Positions 35,524-44,168 of a DNA stretch of 64,000 nt are shown here, piece by piece (the first letter of the stretch is position 1; each line of letters begins with the position of its first letter). The translations under genes were made by a program, and so were the position numbers. This DNA is from Flavobacterium sp. LC2016-23 (lineage in GTDB: Bacteria > Bacteroidota > Bacteroidia > Flavobacteriales > Flavobacteriaceae). Location of the stretch: positions 124,001-188,000 of the forward strand of contig NZ_WKKE01000004.1 in NCBI RefSeq assembly GCF_009674775.1, given 5' to 3'. The notes under the pieces were generated by a model. It saw only the letters and a list, made by a program, of their open reading frames with translations. It was not told the origin of the DNA and ran no database searches.

Positions 35524-36719
35524 AGCTACGTTCAACAGAAACCTTATGGCCATTAAAATATGCGATGGATGTAAGTTATCCGTCAATAGACTCAGATTTA
35601 GAGACTGAAATTTTAATTATCGGTGCCGGAATAACCGGAGCGCTCATCGCTTATAAACTCATCAACGAAGGAAAAAAAGTAATTATGACAGACCGTCGTG
35701 ATATTTGCAACGGCAGTACTGCTGCGAGTACCGCCCTGCTTCAATATGAAATAGATGTGTCTTTGCATGAATTAATAAAAATCAGGGGATTAGAATGTGC
35801 TGTTGATAGTTACAAGAATGGAAAAAAAGCCATTTTTGACTTGCGGAATATAATCGATACCATAAAGAGCGACTGCGAGTTTGAATTCAAAAAAAGCATT
35901 TATTTCTGTTCCTTAAAAAAGGATCTTCCTTTTTTGAAAGCCGAATTTAAATCAAGAAAAGAAAATGGTTTCGATGTAAACTGGCTGGAAAAATGGGATC
36001 TAGAAAAATTAGGCGTGAATGCCATAGCAGCTATTGAATCTCATACTGCGGCCGTAATGGACCCGTACAAACTGGCCCAGGATTTAATCCGCTATTGCGA
36101 GAAAAAAGGAATGCAAATTCTGGATCGTACCAATATTACTTCAACTCAGGATCAAAAAGGAAAACTGATTGCACATACAGAGAACAAATGTAAAATTACA
36201 GCTGATCATATTATACACTGCAGCGGCTATGAAAGCACCGAAACACTCACGGAAAAGGTTGTTGACTTAAAAAGCACCTATGTAATTACTTCAGAGAGTC
36301 TTCCGGATTTACCAAAAGCTTTTAAGAATGCGATCTTTTGGGACACCTCATCTCCGTATTTATATTTTCGAAGTACGCAGGACAACCGAATCATTATGGG
36401 CGGGGGTGACGAAGATTTTAAGGATCCGAAAAAGAGAGATAAGCTACTACCTAAAAAAGAACAATTTTTATTGAAAAAATTCGAAAGAAAATTCCCGAAT
36501 ATCGATTTTAAAATTGATTATTCCTGGGCAGGCACTTTTGGAGAAACAAAGGATGGTTTACCTTATTTCGGAAAACCAGATCCGAATAAAAACGAACATT
36601 ACGTTTTAGGTTTCGGAGGAAACGGAATTACCTTCAGTGTCATCGGAATGAATTCGGTTTTATGTTCTATTGAAGGTAAGAAACATAAGGATTTAGACTA
36701 TTATAGGTTTCATAGATAG
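35520..36719 (+). CDS. FAD-dependent oxidoreductase (DAO-type)
   Basis: A 399-aa flavoprotein. FAD-binding GAGITGALIAYKL near residues 35-47 and a C-terminal GFGGNGITFSVIGMNSVL match D-amino-acid oxidase/glycine oxidase-like enzymes. The substrate is not evident; no partner dehydrogenase or transporter is adjacent. Translation is coupled to the preceding iron-permease-like gene by a 4-bp overlap. Confidence 0.88.
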   Translation: MKLRSTETLWPLKYAMDVSYPSIDSDLETEILIIGAGITGALIAYKLINEGKKVIMTDRRDICNGSTAASTALLQYEIDVSLHELIKIRGLECAVDSYKNGKKAIFDLRNIIDTIKSDCEFEFKKSIYFCSLKKDLPFLKAEFKSRKENGFDVNWLEKWDLEKLGVNAIAAIESHTAAVMDPYKLAQDLIRYCEKKGMQILDRTNITSTQDQKGKLIAHTENKCKITADHIIHCSGYESTETLTEKVVDLKSTYVITSESLPDLPKAFKNAIFWDTSSPYLYFRSTQDNRIIMGGGDEDFKDPKKRDKLLPKKEQFLLKKFERKFPNIDFKIDYSWAGTFGETKDGLPYFGKPDPNKNEHYVLGFGGNGITFSVIGMNSVLCSIEGKKHKDLDYYRFHR

Positions 36720-36725
36720 TTCTTT

Positions 36726-36786
36726 GAGGTTCTAAGGTTCTAAGCTGCTAAGGCACTAAGTTTTTTTCTTAGCAACTTAGAACCTC
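36726..36786. terminator. CTAAG-word hairpin, bidirectional terminator
   Basis: Outer arms GAGGTTCTAAG / CTTAGAACCTC (11 bp) and an inner CTAAG / CTTAG stem around seven T lie between convergent genes. The 8-bp word AGGTTCTA repeats inside it. The same words recur at 37799-38032. Confidence 0.65.
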
Positions 36787-36793
36787 AGCACCT

Positions 36794-37747
36794 TTATAAA
36801 ATAACCAACTCCATCTGTATATTACAGCGTTTATAAGGTGTTGCAAGACCCGAAACTTTCTGGAATCCCATTTTATGATACAAACTGATTGCGGGTTTAA
36901 GGATCGTATTACTCTCCAGGTATATTTTCTTCGCTCCCTGTTCTTTTGCGCTCTTTACAATAGCCTGCCCTAATAGCCAGCCTATGTTTTTTCCTTGTGC
37001 TTTTGGTGAAACCGCCATTTTTGCCATTTCAAAATCGTAGTTTTCATCCTTCATTTTGATTAAGGCACAGACTCCAACAGGTTCATCTTGGTATAAAGCC
37101 ACAAAAATTTTACCGCCCTTGTCCAGAATATATTCCTGCGGATTGTCTAAGGCTTTATAATCGGCTTCTTCCATTTCAAAATAAGTTGAAATCCATTCTA
37201 CGTTCAGGGCTTTAAAAGCGTCAAGATACTTTGGTTCAAAGGCGACAATCTGAACGTCCTGGCTTTCTCGAATTTTTTTATTTTCAATTACTCTTTTCAG
37301 CAGTGATTTTTGTTCCAGTAAAAACTCCCATTCTTCGAGTGCAGCCCATAGATTATGGTTTGATTCTGTTATCAAAGATTCCACAGCCGCTTCAACATCA
37401 ATACACTGGAGTTTTAATTCTTTCGAAATAAATATCCCCTGTTCTGTAAGAGCAACACTGTTTCTGCGTTTGTCGGTTGTTTTTAAATTTTCCTGAACCA
37501 GGCCTGCCGTTGTCATTTCCTGAATAATTTTACTCACCGACGGTTGCGAATGTCCAATCTTATTAGCGATTTCAGTGATGGTGATTTCTCTTTCTTCCAT
37601 CAGCATATAAAAAACCGGAAACCATTTTGGCATAAAATTAAGCCCATACAAATTGTATATTTTGGCTGCATCATCTGTAATTGCTGCAGTCATCAATCGC
37701 AGACGGCTTCCCAAAGCCACCTTGCCTACTTTATCAAAAAAACCCAT
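36794..37747 (-). CDS. MarR-type HTH / GNAT acetyltransferase fusion
   Basis: A 317-aa protein with an N-terminal winged helix of the MarR type (EITITEIANKIGHSQPSVSKII near residues 52-73, ENLKTTDKRRNSVALTEQG wing) and a C-terminal GNAT domain (residues ~165-315, acetyl-CoA segment MAVSPKAQGKNIGWLLGQAIV, then YLESNTILKPAISLYHKMGF). This fusion is a known family: a regulator joined to an N-acetyltransferase. Targets unknown. Confidence 0.92.
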   Translation of the reverse strand: MGFFDKVGKVALGSRLRLMTAAITDDAAKIYNLYGLNFMPKWFPVFYMLMEEREITITEIANKIGHSQPSVSKIIQEMTTAGLVQENLKTTDKRRNSVALTEQGIFISKELKLQCIDVEAAVESLITESNHNLWAALEEWEFLLEQKSLLKRVIENKKIRESQDVQIVAFEPKYLDAFKALNVEWISTYFEMEEADYKALDNPQEYILDKGGKIFVALYQDEPVGVCALIKMKDENYDFEMAKMAVSPKAQGKNIGWLLGQAIVKSAKEQGAKKIYLESNTILKPAISLYHKMGFQKVSGLATPYKRCNIQMELVIL

Positions 37748-37798
37748 TTTATAGTTGATTACATAATTAGTTATGCAAATATATGTTTTTTTTTAAGA

Positions 37799-38032
37799 TA
37801 CTAAGGTGCTGAGTGACTAAGTTTCTAAGCTTTTTTCTTAGAGTCTTAGCTTCCTAGTAATTTAGAACCTTATATAAATCAAGATATAATAAGCAAAGGG
37901 TTCAAATTGTTTTTTTAGGTACTAAGGTGCTGAGCTCCTAATTTTAATAAGAAAAAAAACTTAGAATCTTAGCCTCTTAGTGACTTAGAACCTTATATAA
38001 ATCAAGCTGTAATAGCCAACGGATTCAAATTG
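37799..38032. repeat. Tandem duplication containing the AraC gene tail
   Basis: Two diverged copies, 37799-37909 and 37920-38032, run in the same direction. Both begin TACTAAGGTGCTGAG, contain CTTAG-rich hairpin sequence, share TTAGAACCTTATATAAATCAAG and end TTCAAATTG. The right copy holds the last ten codons of the AraC gene (NLNPLAITA, stop); the left copy still encodes NLNPLLIIS, stop, on the minus strand. Confidence 0.85.
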
Positions 38033-39027
38033 AATTTGTATTCTTTCGGACTGCAATTGAATTTTTGTTTGAAGATTTTAGAGAAGTAACTTCTGCTGGT
38101 AAATCCTATACAATATACTATTTCTGAAATATTTAAATCGGAAGTTCTGATTAGGACTTCAGCTTTTAAAACTCTCATATGGGTGATATAATCATTAACG
38201 GTACGATTATGAATCATCTTAAAACCTTCCTGCAGTTTATTTGGAGACAAACCGGATTTTTTGCTTAATGATTTTATAGTAAAGGCTTCTTCGGGGTTTG
38301 CTTTTATAACTTCTGAAAGTTCTTTTATTTCTTCCATTTCTCTTAAAGTCAGACAATTGGTCTCTTTGGATTTAGCAGCCAAATCGTCAGTATGCTGCTG
38401 AATTTCCATAGCCAGGATAATTCGTAAAATACCTTCTTTCAGTAAATTCCGAACAATACCTGTTTGGGTTACCGCATTTAATTGTTCTATTTTTTCACCG
38501 ATTCTCAAATTATAAGAACCCAGATAAAAGAAATCTTCCCGTACACTATTTTCAAAAAACGTTTCTTTTACTTTTACATTCAGCGAATTAGTCTGATTTT
38601 TTTCAGCCAGATGAGTTCCAACAATAATCAGCGTAAATTTAGTTTTGATATCTTTTTCAAAAAACAAAACATTTTCATCTTCTTTTTTGGAAGAAAGAAT
38701 AGCGGTCTGAAAGGTTTTTAGTTTTTTCTCTTCCCCCAGAATTCCAAAACTATGGGACAAGTTTCCTTTTGAGCAATAAGCAAAGTAAACAGGCGATGAT
38801 TTTGGATTTGTGATATTCATCCTTACTTCTGCAGAAAAAGTCATATCAAACTGAACATAGGAAATAGCATCATTAAAGGAAGATCCGATAATAGACCCTT
38901 TAGCGAAACTATTATTGAACTCTAAAGTATATTCGTCTAAATCAAAAGTTACTTTACCTCCAATATTCAAAGTCAAAGCTTCAAAAATATCTTTAATTTT
39001 CTCTGTATTTATAGTAACTACTTTCAT
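38002..39027 (-). CDS. AraC-family transcriptional regulator
   Basis: A 341-aa regulator. A long N-terminal sensing domain with no recognised fold is followed by a C-terminal AraC HTH pair (residues ~240-335: FTIKSLSKKSGLSPNKLQEG and SEIVYCIGFTSRSYFSKIFK). The HTH order and the ending CSPKEYKFN are typical. No obvious target gene is adjacent. Its 3' end is duplicated downstream. Confidence 0.9.
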   Translation of the reverse strand: MKVVTINTEKIKDIFEALTLNIGGKVTFDLDEYTLEFNNSFAKGSIIGSSFNDAISYVQFDMTFSAEVRMNITNPKSSPVYFAYCSKGNLSHSFGILGEEKKLKTFQTAILSSKKEDENVLFFEKDIKTKFTLIIVGTHLAEKNQTNSLNVKVKETFFENSVREDFFYLGSYNLRIGEKIEQLNAVTQTGIVRNLLKEGILRIILAMEIQQHTDDLAAKSKETNCLTLREMEEIKELSEVIKANPEEAFTIKSLSKKSGLSPNKLQEGFKMIHNRTVNDYITHMRVLKAEVLIRTSDLNISEIVYCIGFTSRSYFSKIFKQKFNCSPKEYKFNLNPLAITA

Positions 39028-39228
39028 TTTGCCTGTATTTAAAATTTGATAATCTGCTACTTATCGATCATTAAAAAGGGATTTCCCGTTTGTACAGAAA
39101 TTCTTTAAAATATCTAATTCAAAGTTGCAATAAACAAGAGGGAAAGTTGTTATATAATTTTTGTAAATTGTTTTATAATTAACTCTAAATGACTACCTTA
39201 AATACAACTATCTACTCTAATAAAAAAC

Positions 39229-39726
39229 ATGAAAAGTTTTTCTTTCTCACCCATAAGCGCTAAGGACGCTAACCTCTTGATACTGGGCACAATGCCCGGA
39301 ACAAAGTCGCTGGAATTAAATCAATATTATGGCCATGCCCAGAATAATTTCTGGAAGTTTATCTTCACCATTTTAAAAGAAAATATATCATCCGATTATG
39401 AAACTAAAAAAACAATTCTGATAAAACATAAAATTGCCCTGTGGGACGTTTTACAATTTTGCGACAGAGTAGGAAGTTTAGACAGTGCCATAAAAAATGA
39501 AATTGCCAATGACTTTGAATTGTTTTTAGAGGAGCACCCCAACATTACAACCATCCTTTTTAACGGACAAAAAGCAGCTGCCTTTTTTAAAAAATATGTT
39601 CAGATGGAAAAAACATATCAACTTCTTACTTTACCTTCTTCAAGCCCGGCAAATGCCAGTAAGTCTTTTGAATCTAAATTAGAGGAATGGAAAGTCATTA
39701 CTTCACTTTTAGAAAAATCGATATGA
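39229..39726 (+). CDS. DNA-deoxyinosine glycosylase (UDG superfamily)
   Basis: A 165-aa base-excision repair enzyme of the hypoxanthine-DNA glycosylase type (UDG family 6-like). Conserved GTMPGTKSLELNQYYGHAQN at residues ~20-39, WDVLQFCDRVGSLDSAI, and LPSSSPAN near 138. It removes hypoxanthine (deaminated adenine) from DNA. Stands alone; start ATG 39229. Confidence 0.92.
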   Translation: MKSFSFSPISAKDANLLILGTMPGTKSLELNQYYGHAQNNFWKFIFTILKENISSDYETKKTILIKHKIALWDVLQFCDRVGSLDSAIKNEIANDFELFLEEHPNITTILFNGQKAAAFFKKYVQMEKTYQLLTLPSSSPANASKSFESKLEEWKVITSLLEKSI

Positions 39727-39911
39727 TATTTGAATTGTATAAGATTATCAGTTTAAAATGTAACAGTCTCCTGAGGTAATCCGATAATTTTACCAAAAGG
39801 TTTTAAGGTATTGAAATAATTTAAATTCTTAGTATTTATAAAAACTCACTCTTATAAATTACATTCAAAGATTTAAATTATAAAATATTGGTTGTTAGTT
39901 TATTTTGAAAA

Positions 39912-39941
39912 AAAAGCTATTCTTTTATTAGAATAGCTTTT
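39912..39941 (+). terminator. Rho-independent terminator hairpin
   Basis: AAAAGCTATTC / GAATAGCTTTT stem with an 8-nt loop and T-rich end, about 190 bp past the glycosylase stop and 35 bp before the next gene. The rest of that gap shows nothing recognisable. Confidence 0.6.
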
Positions 39942-39976
39942 ATACTTTTACCACATCTCTCCTAAACCAAATTATT

Positions 39977-40411
39977 ATGAAAATTCAAACGTACCAAAAT
40001 CATATTCGGTTTTATCCTCCTCACCATTTTGTATACTACCCGATTCTGACTGCATTTTTAATTGGCAGTATTTACTTTGCCTGTACCGAAGATGAAAAGT
40101 TAATCTGGGCCTTTATCAGTGTTGGGTTTATCTTTTTGTTTTGCCTTGCTTTTATGTTGCGCCAGCATTATGCCTTAACGCTGCAAAACAGAATTGTCAG
40201 ACTCGAACTTCGGTATCGGTATTTTACACTTTCGGGAAAAAGATTCGAGGAATTTGAATATAAATTAACCGACGATCAGATCTTCGCCCTGCGATTTGCC
40301 CCGGACGATGAGTTGTTACCACTTGTAGAAGACACTCTTAAAAACAACCTGACCGGAACCGCCATCAAAAAAGCAATTGTGCACTGGAAAGCGGATTATA
40401 ACAGGGTTTAA
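39977..40411 (+). CDS. DUF6526 family membrane protein
   Basis: A 144-aa protein with two N-terminal membrane helices (YPILTAFLIGSIYFA, AFISVGFIFLFCLAFML) and a cytoplasmic tail (LRFAPDDELLPLVEDTL). It opens with the family's YQNHIRFYPPHHFVYYPIL pattern. Function unknown; restricted mainly to Bacteroidota as far as I know. Confidence 0.85.
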   Translation: MKIQTYQNHIRFYPPHHFVYYPILTAFLIGSIYFACTEDEKLIWAFISVGFIFLFCLAFMLRQHYALTLQNRIVRLELRYRYFTLSGKRFEEFEYKLTDDQIFALRFAPDDELLPLVEDTLKNNLTGTAIKKAIVHWKADYNRV

Positions 40412-40416
40412 GAGAA

Positions 40417-40444
40417 AGAAAATAGAAAATAGAAAATAGAAAAT
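40417..40444. repeat. Four AGAAAAT units (7 bp)
   Basis: Four exact 7-bp units start 5 bp after the DUF6526 stop, followed by A/G-rich sequence to about 40495. Confidence 0.9.
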
Positions 40445-40542
40445 AGAGGAAAGAGCATAGAAGAAAGAAGGAAGAAGGAAGAGTAAAGAAGATAGAAATT
40501 TGACTGAGCCAGAAGAATTTCAGCCTTTGCCTTCTTTATATT

Positions 40543-40640
40543 TTACATCTTACACCTTAAACCTTGCATCTTACATCTTGCATCTTGCATCTTGCATCTT
40601 GTATCTTGTATCTTGTATCTTGCATCTTGTATCTTGCATC
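40543..40640. repeat. Fourteen 7-bp units (TTGCATC / TTGTATC)
   Basis: Fourteen units of exactly 7 bp in one register (TTACATC, TTACACC, TTAAACC, then mostly TTGCATC or TTGTATC). A 71-codon plus-strand frame runs through it, but its Leu/Cys/Ser-repetitive product only reflects the repeat, so I do not call a gene. Confidence 0.95.
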
Positions 40641-40663
40641 TTTTCACCTCTGAACCTCAAAAA

Positions 40664-40699
40664 AACAAACCCGGCCTCTTTTCAGAAACCGGGTTTGTT
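40664..40699. terminator. Bidirectional terminator hairpin
   Basis: Arms AACAAACCCGG / CCGGGTTTGTT with a 14-nt loop lie about 30 bp past the GH97 stop (minus strand) in a convergent gap. Confidence 0.75.
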
Positions 40700-40730
40700 G
40701 CTCAACTTAACTTAAATAAACTCAACTAAC

Positions 40731-42749
40731 TTATTTTTCTATTGGAATAAACCTGATAGCTGTACCTCCGCCGGATGCCAGTTTTAAATCTAAAACTGTT
40801 TTGTTATTTACTTTTTGCTTCGAAATGGTAACGGGATATGGATTTGTTTTATAATTTGCCCCCACTCCATCTGCGTATATTTCTGCTTCGTACTCTTTGT
40901 TGTGATCTAAAAATGATAATGTTACTTTCAGGTCACGGGCATCACTGTTGGTAATAGAACCCAGATACCAGTTTTTTTCATTCCAGTCTTTACGGGCGAT
41001 GGTAGTATATGCTCCGATCTTAGAATCTAAAACTTTTGTATCAGACCAGGTGCAGGGAACGTCTTTAATAAACTGAAATTCCGGTTTTCCTTCATAATTT
41101 TCGGGTAAATCTGAAGCCATTTGCAACGGACTGAAAATGATTACGTACAACGCCAATTGATTGGCCAAAGTAGTTTTTACCCTGGCTCCCGAAGGCGTTT
41201 TATAATCAAAATTGAAATTACCCGGCGTATAATCAAATGGCCCTGATAACATTCTGGTAAAAGGTAGGGTTGTCAAATGCTCAGGCGTATTTCCGCCATC
41301 TGCAGACCAGGCGTTGTATTCCTGTCCTCTTCCGCCCTCTTGTGACATGAAGTTTGGATACGTACGCTGGATTCCGGTTCCTTTCATCGGTTCGTGATTA
41401 TCAATCATGATGTGATATTTCGCAGCTGTTTCGATAACCTTTCTGTAATGACGTGCTCCGTACTGACTATCGTGCCATTCTTTTTTATCTAAAAACTTGT
41501 TGACATAACCGGTCTTCACCGAATTTACCCCCATTTTCTGATACAATTTAAAAGCCTCTTCCAACTGGTTTTCGTAGTTTTTAGTGGCTCCGGCGGTTTC
41601 GTGATGTCCGATTAAGCGAACATTTTTCATGGCGGCATATTTGGTAATTTCTTCCAGATTAAAATCCGGATATGCTTTTACAAAACTGAAAGCAGATCCG
41701 TCGGCAGTCCAGTCGCCATCCCAGCCTTCATTCCAGCCTTCCACCAGAACGCCGTCAAAATTGTTTTTCGCAGCAAAATCAATATATTCTTTAGTATTTT
41801 TAGTGGTCGCACCGTGTTTTGCACCTTGTCCCCAGGTGAATTTTTCTAAATGCATGCCCCACCAGATTCCAATATACTTGGAAGGTGTGATCCATGATAA
41901 ATCTTCAATTTTGGAAGGTTCATTTAAATTCAGCATTATGGTTGAAGTAGCTACATCGCCTGGGGTTTTACCTACTACAATTGTTCTCCATGGCGTTTTA
42001 AAAGGGGTTTCCGCATATACTTTTACACCATCAGCCCATGCCACCAGATCGCTTTTGTATTGCTTATCCGATGTTTTTAGTAAAGTCATTGATGCAAAAT
42101 CGGTCAGATTGGCTTCATGAATCGCAACATACAATTTGTCTTTCGTTTCAAAAGTGGCCGGTGTATTGATCGTATCGGTTTTACTCATCAGCGTTTTGCG
42201 ATAGGTGCTTTCGTAATAGCTGTTTTCGCGGTGCACCGGAATCCACCAGACTTCATTAGTATCTTTGAAAGTAAACTGGGTGACTTCATTGGAGATTTTT
42301 ACTTTCCCTAAATGGGGTTGCTTCGGAAATTCATAGCGAAAGCCTAAACCATCATCAAAAACCCGGAAAATAATATCAACCAAACGTTCTTCCCCTTTGG
42401 ATTCTTTCAAATGAACAATCATTTCGGTATGATGATCCCTTACTTTTTTAAATTCCCCCCACGGCTGTTCCCAGGTTTCATCAGCCATTTTCTCTTCGGT
42501 GGAAAGGACCTCAAAATCTTCTGTCATCTTTTGGATGCCCTGAAATTCAAATCCTAATAAAGAAGGCTCGATAACCGATTTCCCATTCGAAGAAAAACTG
42601 TATTGAGGCTGTCCCGAGGCTGTTAATTCAAAAACTAATTTGGAATTTTTATCCGGTGAACTTATAGTGTATGTTTTTTTAGTACTGCAGGCAAAAATCA
42701 GCACGGAAGCTAAAGTAATCAGGCAATAACTATATTTTATGTTTTTCAT
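40731..42749 (-). CDS. Glycoside hydrolase family 97 (SusB-like) lipoprotein
   Basis: A 672-aa enzyme with a lipobox (LIFACS) and the three-part GH97 layout: N-terminal beta-super-sandwich, (beta/alpha)8 barrel (from about residue 280: YIGIWWGMHLEKFTWGQGAKHG, GVLVEGWNEGWDGDW), and C-terminal beta domain. Conserved Glu residues in DNHEPMKGTG and MSQEGGRGQEYNAW fit the SusB-like, inverting alpha-glucosidase subgroup more than the retaining alpha-galactosidase one (family knowledge, not tested). It is last gene of the PUL operon. Confidence 0.93.
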   Translation of the reverse strand: MKNIKYSYCLITLASVLIFACSTKKTYTISSPDKNSKLVFELTASGQPQYSFSSNGKSVIEPSLLGFEFQGIQKMTEDFEVLSTEEKMADETWEQPWGEFKKVRDHHTEMIVHLKESKGEERLVDIIFRVFDDGLGFRYEFPKQPHLGKVKISNEVTQFTFKDTNEVWWIPVHRENSYYESTYRKTLMSKTDTINTPATFETKDKLYVAIHEANLTDFASMTLLKTSDKQYKSDLVAWADGVKVYAETPFKTPWRTIVVGKTPGDVATSTIMLNLNEPSKIEDLSWITPSKYIGIWWGMHLEKFTWGQGAKHGATTKNTKEYIDFAAKNNFDGVLVEGWNEGWDGDWTADGSAFSFVKAYPDFNLEEITKYAAMKNVRLIGHHETAGATKNYENQLEEAFKLYQKMGVNSVKTGYVNKFLDKKEWHDSQYGARHYRKVIETAAKYHIMIDNHEPMKGTGIQRTYPNFMSQEGGRGQEYNAWSADGGNTPEHLTTLPFTRMLSGPFDYTPGNFNFDYKTPSGARVKTTLANQLALYVIIFSPLQMASDLPENYEGKPEFQFIKDVPCTWSDTKVLDSKIGAYTTIARKDWNEKNWYLGSITNSDARDLKVTLSFLDHNKEYEAEIYADGVGANYKTNPYPVTISKQKVNNKTVLDLKLASGGGTAIRFIPIEK

Positions 42750-42774
42750 TATCTAATTGTATTAATGACAACTC

Positions 42775-44019
42775 TTATTTAATTTCATTAAGTAACTGTT
42801 TTGCTTTAGCAGACTGCATGGAAACAAAATAATTAAAGGCCTGATCCAGTTTTTTCTGGGCATCGGCATTGCCTTTCTTTTGTATGCGTAAATTGTATAA
42901 CTGGCTAATATCGGGGAATACATTTTCGGTATTTTTAACTCCGGCAAAAGCTTTCACTTTTTCGATATAGCTGTAGCCAAATTCCACTGTAGGTTCGAAC
43001 ATAGTACCTTCTCCAAAGTCATTCCAGGTAATTAATTGCAGGTAATTCAGATTGGCATTTTTAGCCATCGCAAGTGTTTCATCGAGTGTTGCTCCGTTAT
43101 TGGGTTCAATGGTCCACCCGATTGCTGCTCCGCCGCCTCCCTGGGCATAAAAATCTTTAAATCCCGGATAAGCACTGCCTATTGCCACACCAAGTTTGGG
43201 TTTTGTATTGGTATAAAAATTAGTCAGATAGGTGCTGTTTTTATACACCCAGGCATATTCGCCTGAAGCATTTTCTCCGGCTTCAACTGATTGATCCCAA
43301 AGGGTGATAAAAGTAGGTTTGGTAGTCAGGGTATTAAAAACATTGGTCCATTCTGCCGGAGTTTGCAAAATGATGGGGCCGAAATTCAGCAGCAAAGGTT
43401 TTCCGTTTACTTTGATATAATTTTTATCGTCGAAATAGTTTTTCTCCATATAAGCCAAATCGGTTTTGGCGGCGCTGGTCACTGAAATGGCTTTTCCCGC
43501 ATCGACAGCACTTTTTGTTACTCTGTCTTCGTACACGATCGCGTATTCCAATCCAACTTTATCCAGCATGGTAATAAGCTGTTCTGTATTTTCTTTAACC
43601 ATTCGGTAATCGTAAACATCATAAGTACCGTACCAGTCGATCAAAACACCGTCAATTCCTGAATATTTCATCAATAATAAATGATTCTCAATCACATTTT
43701 TATCGCCCGAGTGATAAGGACCGATAAGCGGGTAATAATAAGATGCAATTTCCCTGCGCTTGTTGGCATCTATGTTATTAGGGTTTTTGTTGGCCATTGT
43801 CCAGTGATAGCCCCATTTTTTATCGGCACTGCTTTCATTGGTTTCAAACCAGGGCATATAATGCACATAAATTTTGGTGCTGTTGGTTTTTTCAATCGCA
43901 ACGGGTTCAACGGTTTCCGGCGTTGTTGGTATGTCTGAATTTTTATCGTCGCTGCTGCAACCGAGCGCCACTAAAAAATTCACAATTACACAAAATAATA
44001 ATGTGATGTATTTTTTCAT
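42775..44019 (-). CDS. Glycoside hydrolase family 71/99-like lipoprotein
   Basis: A 414-aa lipoprotein (LGCSS lipobox) with a TIM-barrel domain of the GH71/GH99-like type: KIYVHYMPWFET near residue 48, MKYSGIDGVLIDWYGTYD, YAIVYEDRV, YIKVNGKPLLLNFGP and LITWNDFGEGTMFEPT. GH99 enzymes act on alpha-mannans and GH71 on alpha-1,3-glucan; this assignment does not decide between them. It lies 25 bp upstream of the GH97 gene. Confidence 0.85.
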   Translation of the reverse strand: MKKYITLLFCVIVNFLVALGCSSDDKNSDIPTTPETVEPVAIEKTNSTKIYVHYMPWFETNESSADKKWGYHWTMANKNPNNIDANKRREIASYYYPLIGPYHSGDKNVIENHLLLMKYSGIDGVLIDWYGTYDVYDYRMVKENTEQLITMLDKVGLEYAIVYEDRVTKSAVDAGKAISVTSAAKTDLAYMEKNYFDDKNYIKVNGKPLLLNFGPIILQTPAEWTNVFNTLTTKPTFITLWDQSVEAGENASGEYAWVYKNSTYLTNFYTNTKPKLGVAIGSAYPGFKDFYAQGGGGAAIGWTIEPNNGATLDETLAMAKNANLNYLQLITWNDFGEGTMFEPTVEFGYSYIEKVKAFAGVKNTENVFPDISQLYNLRIQKKGNADAQKKLDQAFNYFVSMQSAKAKQLLNEIK

Positions 44020-44122
44020 TTGAATTGATATTTGTTTTTATACCTCGTCTTTCACTCTAATTAAAAATGTCTGCGAAAATTTAATTTTGTCTTTTTTTTG
44101 GAAAGTGAGTATTTAAAATATA

Positions 44123-44157
44123 TCAGCCTTCCACGACTAACCAACACGGAAGACTGA
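44123..44157 (-). terminator. Possible hairpin between SusD and GH71/99 genes
   Basis: TCAG-CTTCC / GGAAG-CTGA with one mismatch lies 12 bp past the SusD stop. A weak T-rich stretch follows on the minus strand, so it may attenuate rather than end transcription. Confidence 0.4.
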
Positions 44158-44168
44158 CATTCCAGAAT

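Noticed and set aside
40500..40715. 71-codon plus-strand frame through the TTGCATC repeats
   Set aside because: The product is a low-complexity Leu/Cys/Ser repeat that simply translates the 7-bp repeat; no start signal.
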